DNA from: Anaerolineaceae bacterium UBA5404
Lineage (GTDB): Bacteria; Chloroflexota; Anaerolineae; Anaerolineales; Anaerolineaceae
Direction: 5' to 3'
Length of the DNA: 64,000 nucleotides
NCBI GenBank assembly: GCA_002409625.1
Contig: DHNY01000006.1
Span: forward strand, 88,475 to 152,474
How positions within the stretch are numbered: the stretch's first letter is position 1; every line of letters begins with the position of its first letter. A model generated the notes under the pieces. It saw only the letters and a program-made list of their open reading frames with translations, was not told where the DNA came from and ran no database searches. This document shows positions 56,903 through 64,000 of the stretch, in pieces. A program made the position numbers and the translations under genes.

Positions 56903-58129
56903 ATGCAAGCGGAAAATGCTTCAAAAATCAATCAGTATGTTATTGTTGGCGGAGGTATTGCTGGGGTGAGTGCCGCTGAAACAATCTTTGCCCATGAACC
57001 GGATTCTGAGATTATCTTAATCTGTGGCGAGTCAACTTTGCCTTATTTCCGCATGAATCTCACCCGGTATCTGGCTGGAGAGCTTGAAGCCTCGAGCCTG
57101 CCGCTTCATCCCGAGGAATGGTATCCGAGCAAGCACATTACGCTGATGCTGGAGACTTTTGTGGAAACCATTGATCCCCAGGAGCATTTGGTTTTGCTTC
57201 AAGGTGGAAAACGCGTTCATTATGACAAATTAATCCTCGCTACCGGAGCCTCGCCCAATGTGCCTCCTATCCCGGGCGTTGATATACCGGGTGTTCAAAC
57301 CCTGCGCACCATTGAGGATGCTAATCGAATTCAAGATGCCAGTAAAAATACCGCTGAAGTGGTCTGTATCGGCGGCGGTCTTTTGGGCTTGGAAGTAGCC
57401 GGAGCCATCGCCCACAGTGGCGGCAAGGTGACCGTGCTTGAGGCCATGCCCTGGCTTTTGCCCCGCCAGCTTGATGAGCCTGCCAGTAAAAACCTGCAGG
57501 CACGCATTGAGAGCTTGGGCGTTAAAGTGATTGTTGGTATCAAAACCCAGGCAATTGTTGGCGATGATAGGGTGAGGGCAGTTGTTCTAGAAGACGGCAC
57601 TGAACTAAAAGCTGATCTCGTGGTGATTAGTGCTGGCATAAAGCCCAACATCGACCTTGCCTGCAAAGTTGGTGCGGCAGTGAACCGTGGTGTTTTGGTG
57701 GATGCGGAAATGCGTACATCGGTTGAAGATATCCTCGCGGCGGGTGATTTGTGTGAATATGGTGGGCAGGTTTATGGCTTATGGGTGCCGGCAAAGGCTC
57801 AGGGACGCATCGCCGGGCTAACCGCGGTTGGCTTGGACGAGCATATTTCCGCAACACCGCCATCAGCACGGCTCAAGGTGATGGGTATTGATTTGTTTAG
57901 CATCGGCAAAATTAGCCCCAGTGAAGCGGATGAGTTTGTTATTGCTGGCGAGATCGATGGAAACTATTACAGCTTTTTGTTTGGACGAAGCTTGATGCTG
58001 GGCGCGATTTTGATTGGTAATAACCGTTTGTCCGCGCGGATTAAGCGTGCTGTGGATAACGCTGAGGACTTTAGCACAAAACTGAATCGCGAAACCCCAG
58101 TAGAAGAAGTTTTAAAACTGCTAAGCTAA
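56903..58129 (+). CDS. FAD/NAD(P)-dependent oxidoreductase (NirB-N/rubredoxin reductase-like)
   Basis: 408 residues. FAD-binding GGGIAGVSAAETI near residue 17, the ATGASPNVPPIPG segment, the NAD-binding GGGLLGLEVAGAIAHSGG near 155, and AAGDLCEY near 278 are the order of the pyridine nucleotide-disulfide oxidoreductase class III group. No redox CxxxxC is present, so it resembles rubredoxin reductases and the NirB N-terminus. It likely passes electrons from NAD(P)H to a small carrier. GTGAGG precedes the start. Confidence 0.87.
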   Translation: MQAENASKINQYVIVGGGIAGVSAAETIFAHEPDSEIILICGESTLPYFRMNLTRYLAGELEASSLPLHPEEWYPSKHITLMLETFVETIDPQEHLVLLQGGKRVHYDKLILATGASPNVPPIPGVDIPGVQTLRTIEDANRIQDASKNTAEVVCIGGGLLGLEVAGAIAHSGGKVTVLEAMPWLLPRQLDEPASKNLQARIESLGVKVIVGIKTQAIVGDDRVRAVVLEDGTELKADLVVISAGIKPNIDLACKVGAAVNRGVLVDAEMRTSVEDILAAGDLCEYGGQVYGLWVPAKAQGRIAGLTAVGLDEHISATPPSARLKVMGIDLFSIGKISPSEADEFVIAGEIDGNYYSFLFGRSLMLGAILIGNNRLSARIKRAVDNAEDFSTKLNRETPVEEVLKLLS

Positions 58130-58328
58130 GGGATGCCGCGCTTGGTTTATAGTGGCTCACTCTGAAAGTGATGAGAGAACCAGGCTGGCTGGCATTTCGT
58201 CGTTTTTTGGGGTTTTATAAAGAAACAACTTGCTTGCATGATCATGCAAAGCCATTTGTTTCAGATTGGCTTTGGGGTTTTTTAGCTTGGTTACGTTACA
58301 ATTATCAAAAGCTTTAAAGGAGCAAGAC

Positions 58329-59108
58329 ATGAGAAAAACAGCACTTATTACTGGCGCAACAGGTGGCTTAGGGGAGCAATTTGCGACATTATTTGCCAAA
58401 GATGGCATTGATTTGGTCCTAACCGGTCGCAATGTTGAAAAACTATCGGCAATTGCAGGTCGGATTACTGAAGCTTATGGTGTGAATGTAGATGAAGTGG
58501 TGATGGATCTCGGTCCTGATGGAAGTTCTGAAGCCCTTTATGAGACCCTACAAAAGCGTGGCATTCAAGTGGATTATTTGGTCAATAACGCTGGTTTTGG
58601 TCATTTTGGTGCTTTGGTCGAGATGGATTGGCAACGTGAGCGCGAACAAATCGGCGTAAACCTGATTGCGCCATTGCGTTTGACCCAGCTCTTTGCTGCC
58701 GACATGGTGAAGCGTGGGTTTGGCCGAATCTTGAACGTGGCGTCGATTGCCGCCTGGACGCCTGGACCTTATATGAACGGTTACTTCGCTACCAAGGCTT
58801 ATGTGTATTCCTTCTCTCAGGCTGTACAAGAGGAACTGAAGGGCACTGGTGTCACAGTGACGTTGCTTTGTCCTGGTCCGACAACGACTGGTTTTGAGAA
58901 AACCGCGCAGATGAAAAACTCGAACATGTTCAAAGCGCTCAAAGTATTGAAAGCGGACGATGTTTCTAAGGCTGGTTATAAGGCAATGATGAAAGGTAAG
59001 GCGATTTGCGTTCCCAACTGGTTTTACAAATTCTATAAATTCTTGTTGCGCTTCACGCCCGAATCGCTCAACCGCCGTTTGGCGGCATGGGTGACGGCTG
59101 GGAAGTGA
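58329..59108 (+). CDS. Short-chain dehydrogenase/reductase
   Basis: 259 residues from the ATG at 58329 with AAAGGAGC upstream. Cofactor loop TGATGGLGEQF, NNAGFGHFG, catalytic Ser in NVASIAAW and YxxxK in YFATK. The C-terminus has a basic helix (PNWFYKFYKFLLRFTPESLN), as in membrane-associated SDRs of the DltE-like group. It is the first gene of a run with RecQ and DprA-like genes, though functionally unlike them. Confidence 0.88.
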   Translation: MRKTALITGATGGLGEQFATLFAKDGIDLVLTGRNVEKLSAIAGRITEAYGVNVDEVVMDLGPDGSSEALYETLQKRGIQVDYLVNNAGFGHFGALVEMDWQREREQIGVNLIAPLRLTQLFAADMVKRGFGRILNVASIAAWTPGPYMNGYFATKAYVYSFSQAVQEELKGTGVTVTLLCPGPTTTGFEKTAQMKNSNMFKALKVLKADDVSKAGYKAMMKGKAICVPNWFYKFYKFLLRFTPESLNRRLAAWVTAGK

Positions 59109-59128
59109 ATTTCAGAAACCTGGAAATC

Positions 59129-61213
59129 ATGAATAAATCACACACTTTAAAGCTTCTTAAACAAATGCTTGGTCCTGATAAAGACTTTCGTCCTGGGCAG
59201 TGGGAGGCGATTGAGGCGGTGGCTGTTAAGAAGCAACGTGCTTTAGTCGTGCAGCGCACCGGGTGGGGTAAGAGCTTGGTTTACTTTCTTGCCACCAAGC
59301 TGTTGCGTGAACAAGGTGCCGGACCGACGATCCTCATCAGCCCATTGCTTTCCCTGATGCGCAATCAAATAGAGGCAGCCGAGCGGATTGGCATTCGCGC
59401 TCTCACCATCAACAGTGCCAATCGCCAAGAATGGGCAGAAGTTGAAGCAATGTTGGCTAATGACGTTTGTGATTTGATGCTTATTTCCCCTGAAAGACTC
59501 AACAATGAGCATTTTTTGAAGACTGTTTTACCCAAAATTTCAGGAAGAATTGGGCTTTTTGTGGTTGATGAAGCCCATTGCATCTCGGATTGGGGGCATG
59601 ATTTTCGGCCAGACTATCGGCGCATCGTGCGTATCATACAAATGTTACCTAAAGGTGTTCCGGTTTTGGGCACCACAGCAACCGCCAATAACAGGGTTGT
59701 GCAGGATGTGCAAGAGCAAATGGGTCCTGGCTTGACTGTGTTGCGTGGTCCACTCATTCGCGAATCCTTGAGGTTACAAAACATCCGTTTAGCAACGCAA
59801 AGTGAACGCTTAGCCTGGTTAGCAGAGAATCTACCCAAATTTAATGGCAGTGGCATTATTTATTGTTTAACAAAAGCAGATACCGAATTTGTAGCTGGTT
59901 GGCTTAAGCAGAAAGGGTTTTCGGCTGAAGCTTACCATGCAGGTAATGATAGTGGTATTGACCGGCAAAGCCTGGAGCAGGCTTTTCTAAAAAACGAGAT
60001 TAAGATTTTGGTGGCAACGGTCGCATTGGGAATGGGGTTTGACAAACCAGACATCGCGTTTGTGATCCATTTCCAACGTCCGGGTTCGGTTGTGGCTTAT
60101 TACCAACAGGTTGGACGCGCCGGGCGTGCCCTGCCTAAATCTTATGGCATTTTAATGAGTGGTGCTGAGGATGATGACATCCAGAATTACTTTATCGATT
60201 CTGCCTTTCCTGAAGAGCGGGTATTCACGGAGATCCTAAGGGTTTTGCAGGAACACGAAAGTTTATCGATAGGTGATATCTTGGCAAAGGTTAATACTAC
60301 TTTTGGTATGGCAGAGAAAGCATTAAGCCTCTTGGAGCTTGATCGCGCGGTTGGGCAAACTTATGACAGAAAAAAACTATACTTTCGTACGCCTCATCCT
60401 TGGAAGCCAGATACCGAGCGCATCAACCGTGTACTGGCTTTGCGCAGGTCAGAATTGGCTGAAATGCAGGATTATGTTGATCATCAAGGATGTTTGATGG
60501 CTTATCTTTTGGAGGTTTTGGATGATCCCAATCCTTCACCCTGTGGTCGTTGCGCGAATTGTCAGGGTAGAGGGTTTGGCGCTGCTGTTGGTGAGGGTCT
60601 GGTGATTGAAGCCGAAAGATTCCTAAAAGGTGCAGAGGTCACCATAAAAGTGCGTCAACTATGGCCGGCAGGGCTGTTCCCGGATCAAAAAAGCAAGATT
60701 CCGATTGAATGTCAAAACGAACCGGGACGATCTTTAAGCCTTTATGGTGACGCGGGTTGGGGTAAACATGTGGCTGCTGGGAAATATCGTGACAATCATT
60801 TTTCAGATGCTTTGGTTCAAGCTTCTGCCGAGCTTATTCGAAACAATTGGAACCCTGTGCCTTTTCCGGCTTGGGTGACGTGCATTCCCTCGCTTCGACA
60901 CCCCAAACTGGTGCCAGATTTTGCGTGGCGCTTGGCGCAGGTGCTGGGCATTCCTTATTATCCGGTTTTGTTGCGCAAAAGAAACGCGCCAGAGCAAAAA
61001 ACAATGCAAAACAGTAGTATGCAAGCTGCTAATGTGCTTGATACAATTGCCATAGAGTCAAAGATTCCTAGCAGAGCGGTTTTGCTGGTGGATGACATTG
61101 TTGATTCAGGATGGACATTGATGATGGCAGGTTATTTGTTAAAGCAAAACGGCAGTGGCGCGGTTTATCCCTTTACCTTAGCCAAAGCGACAGGGAGGAC
61201 TGTAAACGGATGA
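59129..61213 (+). CDS. RecQ-family helicase fused to a phosphoribosyltransferase-like domain
   Basis: 694 residues from the ATG at 59129. Helicase: FRPGQWEAIEAV, TGWGKSLVYFLA (motif I), VVDEAHCISDWGHDFRPDY (motif II with the RecQ-specific loop), and QQVGRAGRALPKSYGI (motif VI). A zinc-like region follows (CGRCANCQGRG near 480). The C-terminal 150 residues contain CIPSLRHPKLVPDFAWRLA and VLLVDDIVDSGWTLMMAG, the PRPP-binding loop of ComF-type phosphoribosyltransferases. The stop overlaps the next start by four bases. Confidence 0.85.
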   Translation: MNKSHTLKLLKQMLGPDKDFRPGQWEAIEAVAVKKQRALVVQRTGWGKSLVYFLATKLLREQGAGPTILISPLLSLMRNQIEAAERIGIRALTINSANRQEWAEVEAMLANDVCDLMLISPERLNNEHFLKTVLPKISGRIGLFVVDEAHCISDWGHDFRPDYRRIVRIIQMLPKGVPVLGTTATANNRVVQDVQEQMGPGLTVLRGPLIRESLRLQNIRLATQSERLAWLAENLPKFNGSGIIYCLTKADTEFVAGWLKQKGFSAEAYHAGNDSGIDRQSLEQAFLKNEIKILVATVALGMGFDKPDIAFVIHFQRPGSVVAYYQQVGRAGRALPKSYGILMSGAEDDDIQNYFIDSAFPEERVFTEILRVLQEHESLSIGDILAKVNTTFGMAEKALSLLELDRAVGQTYDRKKLYFRTPHPWKPDTERINRVLALRRSELAEMQDYVDHQGCLMAYLLEVLDDPNPSPCGRCANCQGRGFGAAVGEGLVIEAERFLKGAEVTIKVRQLWPAGLFPDQKSKIPIECQNEPGRSLSLYGDAGWGKHVAAGKYRDNHFSDALVQASAELIRNNWNPVPFPAWVTCIPSLRHPKLVPDFAWRLAQVLGIPYYPVLLRKRNAPEQKTMQNSSMQAANVLDTIAIESKIPSRAVLLVDDIVDSGWTLMMAGYLLKQNGSGAVYPFTLAKATGRTVNG

Positions 61214-62190
61214 GTATTTCTCTGGATTCTCAGGCTATTTTATTGTTGTGTTCCCAAATTGGGCTTATTTTAAACCCCGAATATAAAGCTTTGACCCTGC
61301 GTGATTGGAATCCTTTAGCAAAAAGCCTCCAAGTAGCGGGAATGCGTCCAGGTAATTTATTGGGCATGAGTACTGGTGATATGGTCGAAGGTGTGGGTGT
61401 TAGCTCAGAAGAAGCTCTGCGCTACGCGTATTTACTGCAACGCAGTGGGGCATTGGCGATAGAGCTTGAGCGATTGGAATCTTTGGGCATTTTTGCCCTA
61501 ACCCGGGCGGATAAGGATTATCCCAAGCGCTATCGTCAAAGGCTTAAAGAAGCTGCGCCAGCGGTGCTTTTTTATGCAGGGGATTATGCTCTTTTGGGTC
61601 AACCCGGGATTGCCGTGGTTGGCTCGCGTCATTTGGATGAGGTTGGTCAGGCTTGTGCAGAGTTTGTGGGCAATGCTTGCGGACTTTCAGGGAAGGTCTT
61701 GTATTCTGGCGGTGCCAGAGGGGTGGATACAATCAGCATGGACGCCGCCTTGCAATCCCGAGGGACGGCAGTGGGTGTGCTGGCAAACAGTCTTGAAACA
61801 GCGATTCGCCATCCAGCATACCGTGAGGCTTTGGGACGCGGGGATTTGTGTTTTGTAACGCCTTATTCGCCTAACGCGTCTTTTTCGGTTGGGACGGCGA
61901 TGGGCAGGAACCGCTTGATTTACACTTTAGCGGATTATGCTGTTGTGGTGGCGAGTGATGCTGAAAAAGGAGGCACTTGGGCTGGCGCCACGGAAGCGTT
62001 GAAGGCAAAATGGTTGCCGGTTTTTGTGTTGGAACATCCAGCCATGCCAGAAGGTAATAAGGCATTAATAAAAAAGGGTGGCATACCCTTGCCTCATCCT
62101 TTACCAGTGGGACACGAGGCATTGAGCTCTTGGCTCGAAGAAAATGCTACAAATTTGGATCCCGACCCTGAACAATTATCTTTTTTCTAA
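61210..62190 (+). CDS. dprA: DprA/Smf-like DNA-processing protein
   Basis: 326 residues from the ATG at 61210, which overlaps the RecQ stop. Rossmann-fold motifs IAVVGSRHLDEVGQACAEF, YSGGARGVDTISMDAALQSR, GTAMGRNRLIYTLADYAVVV and KGGTWAGATEAL are those of DprA. The N-terminal helical part is SAM/HhH-like. There is no C-terminal winged helix (ends PDPEQLSFF). Canonical DprA loads RecA on incoming single strands. The fixed link to a RecQ-PRTase gene hints at a joint ssDNA function. Confidence 0.85.
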   Translation: MSISLDSQAILLLCSQIGLILNPEYKALTLRDWNPLAKSLQVAGMRPGNLLGMSTGDMVEGVGVSSEEALRYAYLLQRSGALAIELERLESLGIFALTRADKDYPKRYRQRLKEAAPAVLFYAGDYALLGQPGIAVVGSRHLDEVGQACAEFVGNACGLSGKVLYSGGARGVDTISMDAALQSRGTAVGVLANSLETAIRHPAYREALGRGDLCFVTPYSPNASFSVGTAMGRNRLIYTLADYAVVVASDAEKGGTWAGATEALKAKWLPVFVLEHPAMPEGNKALIKKGGIPLPHPLPVGHEALSSWLEENATNLDPDPEQLSFF

Positions 62191-62250
62191 GCGAGTTTAA
62201 CTATTGATGCTTTGTGGTTCAAAAGAGTTTTTGAAAATCAAAGGATAAAA

Positions 62251-62284
62251 AAAAGAGGCTGACCTCAGAAGGTCAGCCTCTTTT
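62251..62284. terminator. Bidirectional terminator between dprA and the surface protein gene
   Basis: AAAAGAGGCTGACC / GGTCAGCCTCTTTT, a 14-bp perfect stem with a 6-base loop. Confidence 0.9.
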
Positions 62285-62296
62285 ACTAAAACGAAC

Positions 62297-64000
62297 TTAG
62301 TTCTTTTTGCGTCGCTTTGCGACAGTTACAGCACCAAAGCCTACAAGTGAACTGAGTGCCAGCATGCCGTAAAGCATGGCATTACTCGCGTCACCAGTGT
62401 AGGGTACCTTGGGATCTTTTGGAGGTTCAATATAGGTGTTGGTGATGGTTAGTCCAACCACACTCTTCGAGTAGTTAGCTGGGACAGTCACTTCGTCAAC
62501 CGTGTAGGTGTAAGCTTGTCCGTAGCTATCTGTTTTGTCTAAATCTTTCCAGGTGTAAGTTGTGTTGGGATGGACCAAATCAACTGGGCTGCCAAAAGCG
62601 ACACCGTTGCGATAGAGCTGCAAACGAATAGTCGGTCTGGTGCCTGAGCCACCTTTCCAAACCTTAGTGGCAGTGATGTCGACCTTGGGGATTATGTACT
62701 TATTGATGATGGTGTTGCCATCATAGGACTTTACGTATCCCTCAGGCGTGTAATCGTTACCATCGGCGTCGGTCTCTCTCGGCGTGTAAGTGTAAGGGTT
62801 ACCATCACCGTCTGTGAGGGGTAGGTCTTGGAAAATAGCTCTCCAAGGCTCAACTTCACATTCATTTACGCATCCACTATCAGCCACACCATCAAGTTGA
62901 ACCGGTGATCCAACCGCCTCTGGCGTTCCACCAGGAATGTTGCGATAGAGTTGGACATAGATGGCAGGATAGGGTGCCTTTCCACCTTCCCAAATCTTGT
63001 TGATGTAAAGTGGATCGAACACAGTTGGAGGTACATAGGTGTTGGTCACCTTAAGACCTTCTTCAAGTTTGCTGTAATCGGGTGGGGTGAAATCATTGCC
63101 AGCAGCATCAACTTCTTTAACCGAGAAGGTGTAGGGGATACCAGTGAGGGTTTCGGTGTCGATATCTGTCCAGATGACGGTTAATGTGCCATCAGGCAAA
63201 GCTTTGATCTCAGCTCCAGGGACAGGTTCACGATAGGTTGTCCCTCTATATACCCATGATCGCCAGAGTTGGAAGTAAACGGTTGGTCGAGGTGATGATC
63301 CTCCAACCCAAACTTTTTCCGCGGTAACAACATCGGTGGATGTGTTGTATAGATTGGTAACGGTCATACCTTCTTCAATCTTTTCAAAGCCATCAGGTGT
63401 GACGGGTTCGGTGACGAAGTAGGTGTAGGGGTTACCATCAGCGTCGGTGGCGGGCATGTTAGGCCAGGTGTATTGCCAACCGCCAGCGGCATTGAGTTCG
63501 ACTGGTGCTCCAACAGCTTCGGGCGTTGTGGGGTCGGTGGTGTAACGCCAGAGTTGGAAAGTGACCGGCACTTTGAGACTATCGAGCAAATCTTCAGGCA
63601 TCCAGATCTTGTTGGCAATCAGTGCTTCGATTGTGGGTGGGACGTAGGTATTGGTAACGGTCATACCCTCTTCAATCTTTTCAAAGCCATCGGGTGTGAC
63701 GGGTTCGGTGACGAAATAGGTGTAGGGGTTACCAGCAGTGTCGGTGGCGGGCATGTTAGGCCAGGTGTACTGCCATCCGCCAGCGGCATTGAGTTCGACT
63801 GGTGCTCCAACAGCTTCGGGCGTTGCGGGGTCGGTGGTATATCGCCAAAGTTGGAAGTTGACCGGTACTTTGAGACTATCGAGCAGATCTTCAGGCATCC
63901 AGATCTTGTTGGCAATCAAAGCTTCGATGGTGGGCGGGACGTAGGTATTGGTAACGGTCATGCCATCTTCGATCTTCTCAAAGCCATCAGGTGTGACGGG
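62297..64000 (-). CDS. Cna_B-repeat surface protein with sortase-type C-terminus (partial)
   Basis: The frame is open from the right edge, giving 568 residues of the C-terminal part. At least five Cna_B-like units of 80-100 residues each end in a TNTY or NKY strand; two neighbouring units (DNA about 63366-63662 and 63663-63959) are nearly identical. The tail is VPYTGDASNAML, a hydrophobic helix and KRRKKN, a sorting signal with VPYTG where LPxTG is usual. It is an exported, wall-linked fibre. Confidence 0.85.
   Translation of the reverse strand, partial: PVTPDGFEKIEDGMTVTNTYVPPTIEALIANKIWMPEDLLDSLKVPVNFQLWRYTTDPATPEAVGAPVELNAAGGWQYTWPNMPATDTAGNPYTYFVTEPVTPDGFEKIEEGMTVTNTYVPPTIEALIANKIWMPEDLLDSLKVPVTFQLWRYTTDPTTPEAVGAPVELNAAGGWQYTWPNMPATDADGNPYTYFVTEPVTPDGFEKIEEGMTVTNLYNTSTDVVTAEKVWVGGSSPRPTVYFQLWRSWVYRGTTYREPVPGAEIKALPDGTLTVIWTDIDTETLTGIPYTFSVKEVDAAGNDFTPPDYSKLEEGLKVTNTYVPPTVFDPLYINKIWEGGKAPYPAIYVQLYRNIPGGTPEAVGSPVQLDGVADSGCVNECEVEPWRAIFQDLPLTDGDGNPYTYTPRETDADGNDYTPEGYVKSYDGNTIINKYIIPKVDITATKVWKGGSGTRPTIRLQLYRNGVAFGSPVDLVHPNTTYTWKDLDKTDSYGQAYTYTVDEVTVPANYSKSVVGLTITNTYIEPPKDPKVPYTGDASNAMLYGMLALSSLVGFGAVTVAKRRKKN

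Overview
The window looks like part of a bacterial chromosome interrupted by one complete-looking temperate siphophage. The host is probably a member of Chloroflexota, class Anaerolineae. That guess rests on gene content and sequence style (moderate GC, a mix of lipoproteins and a sortase-type Cna_B surface protein, tRNA genes without an encoded CCA) and was not tested against a database. A Gram-positive host of another phylum cannot be excluded.

Left host flank (1-13819). A partial NERD-domain gene is followed by pcrA/uvrD and holB on the minus strand, a pair of half-size chromate transporters, a 2'-5' RNA ligase-like protein, a two-gene ABC exporter with a following acyltransferase-like gene, two toxin-antitoxin pairs, a YcaQ-like DNA glycosylase, a DUF35-type OB/zinc protein, a DUF2807-type lipoprotein, a HIT hydrolase and an autoregulated TetR gene.

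Prophage (13820-48737, 34.9 kb). It is bounded by a perfect 55-bp direct repeat made of the 3' part of tRNA-Phe; the intact tRNA-Phe lies at the right end beside the tyrosine integrase. From left to right: a leftward block of small genes ending in an XRE repressor; a divergent operator/promoter region (about 16.40-16.53 kb); a rightward early operon (RHH protein, small ORFs, XPF-type nuclease, Sak4-like ATPase, HARP-J-domain protein, vWA protein, D5-like helicase, Prim-Pol primase, and a candidate origin made of inverted iterons); packaging (PLD-like protein, TerS, TerL, portal, minor capsid protein with a toxin-like tail); a 0.7-kb non-coding block with structured RNA and a tRNA-like gene; head, connector and tail genes; collar and fibre proteins; a three-domain endolysin; and the integrase.

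The strongest unexplained signal is a 9-bp palindrome, TACTSAGTA. I count 26 exact copies inside the prophage and none in the flanks, against roughly 0.3 expected. A subset sits directly in front of the ribosome binding site of phage genes. It differs from the repressor-type operators (TACCATTATGGTA) at the divergent promoter. Two near-identical promoter-plus-terminator cassettes in front of the packaging and head modules suggest control by antitermination.

Right host flank (48738-64000). tRNA-Phe promoter, an M13 peptidase lipoprotein, a beta-propeller membrane protein, a 5-copy 128-bp tandem repeat carrying mirror-image hairpins, an alpha-L-fucosidase, serS, a second repeat-rich spacer, tRNA-Leu(CAA), an FAD oxidoreductase, an SDR gene, a RecQ helicase fused to a phosphoribosyltransferase-like domain and overlapping a dprA-like gene, and the C-terminal part of a Cna_B-repeat surface protein that runs off the window.
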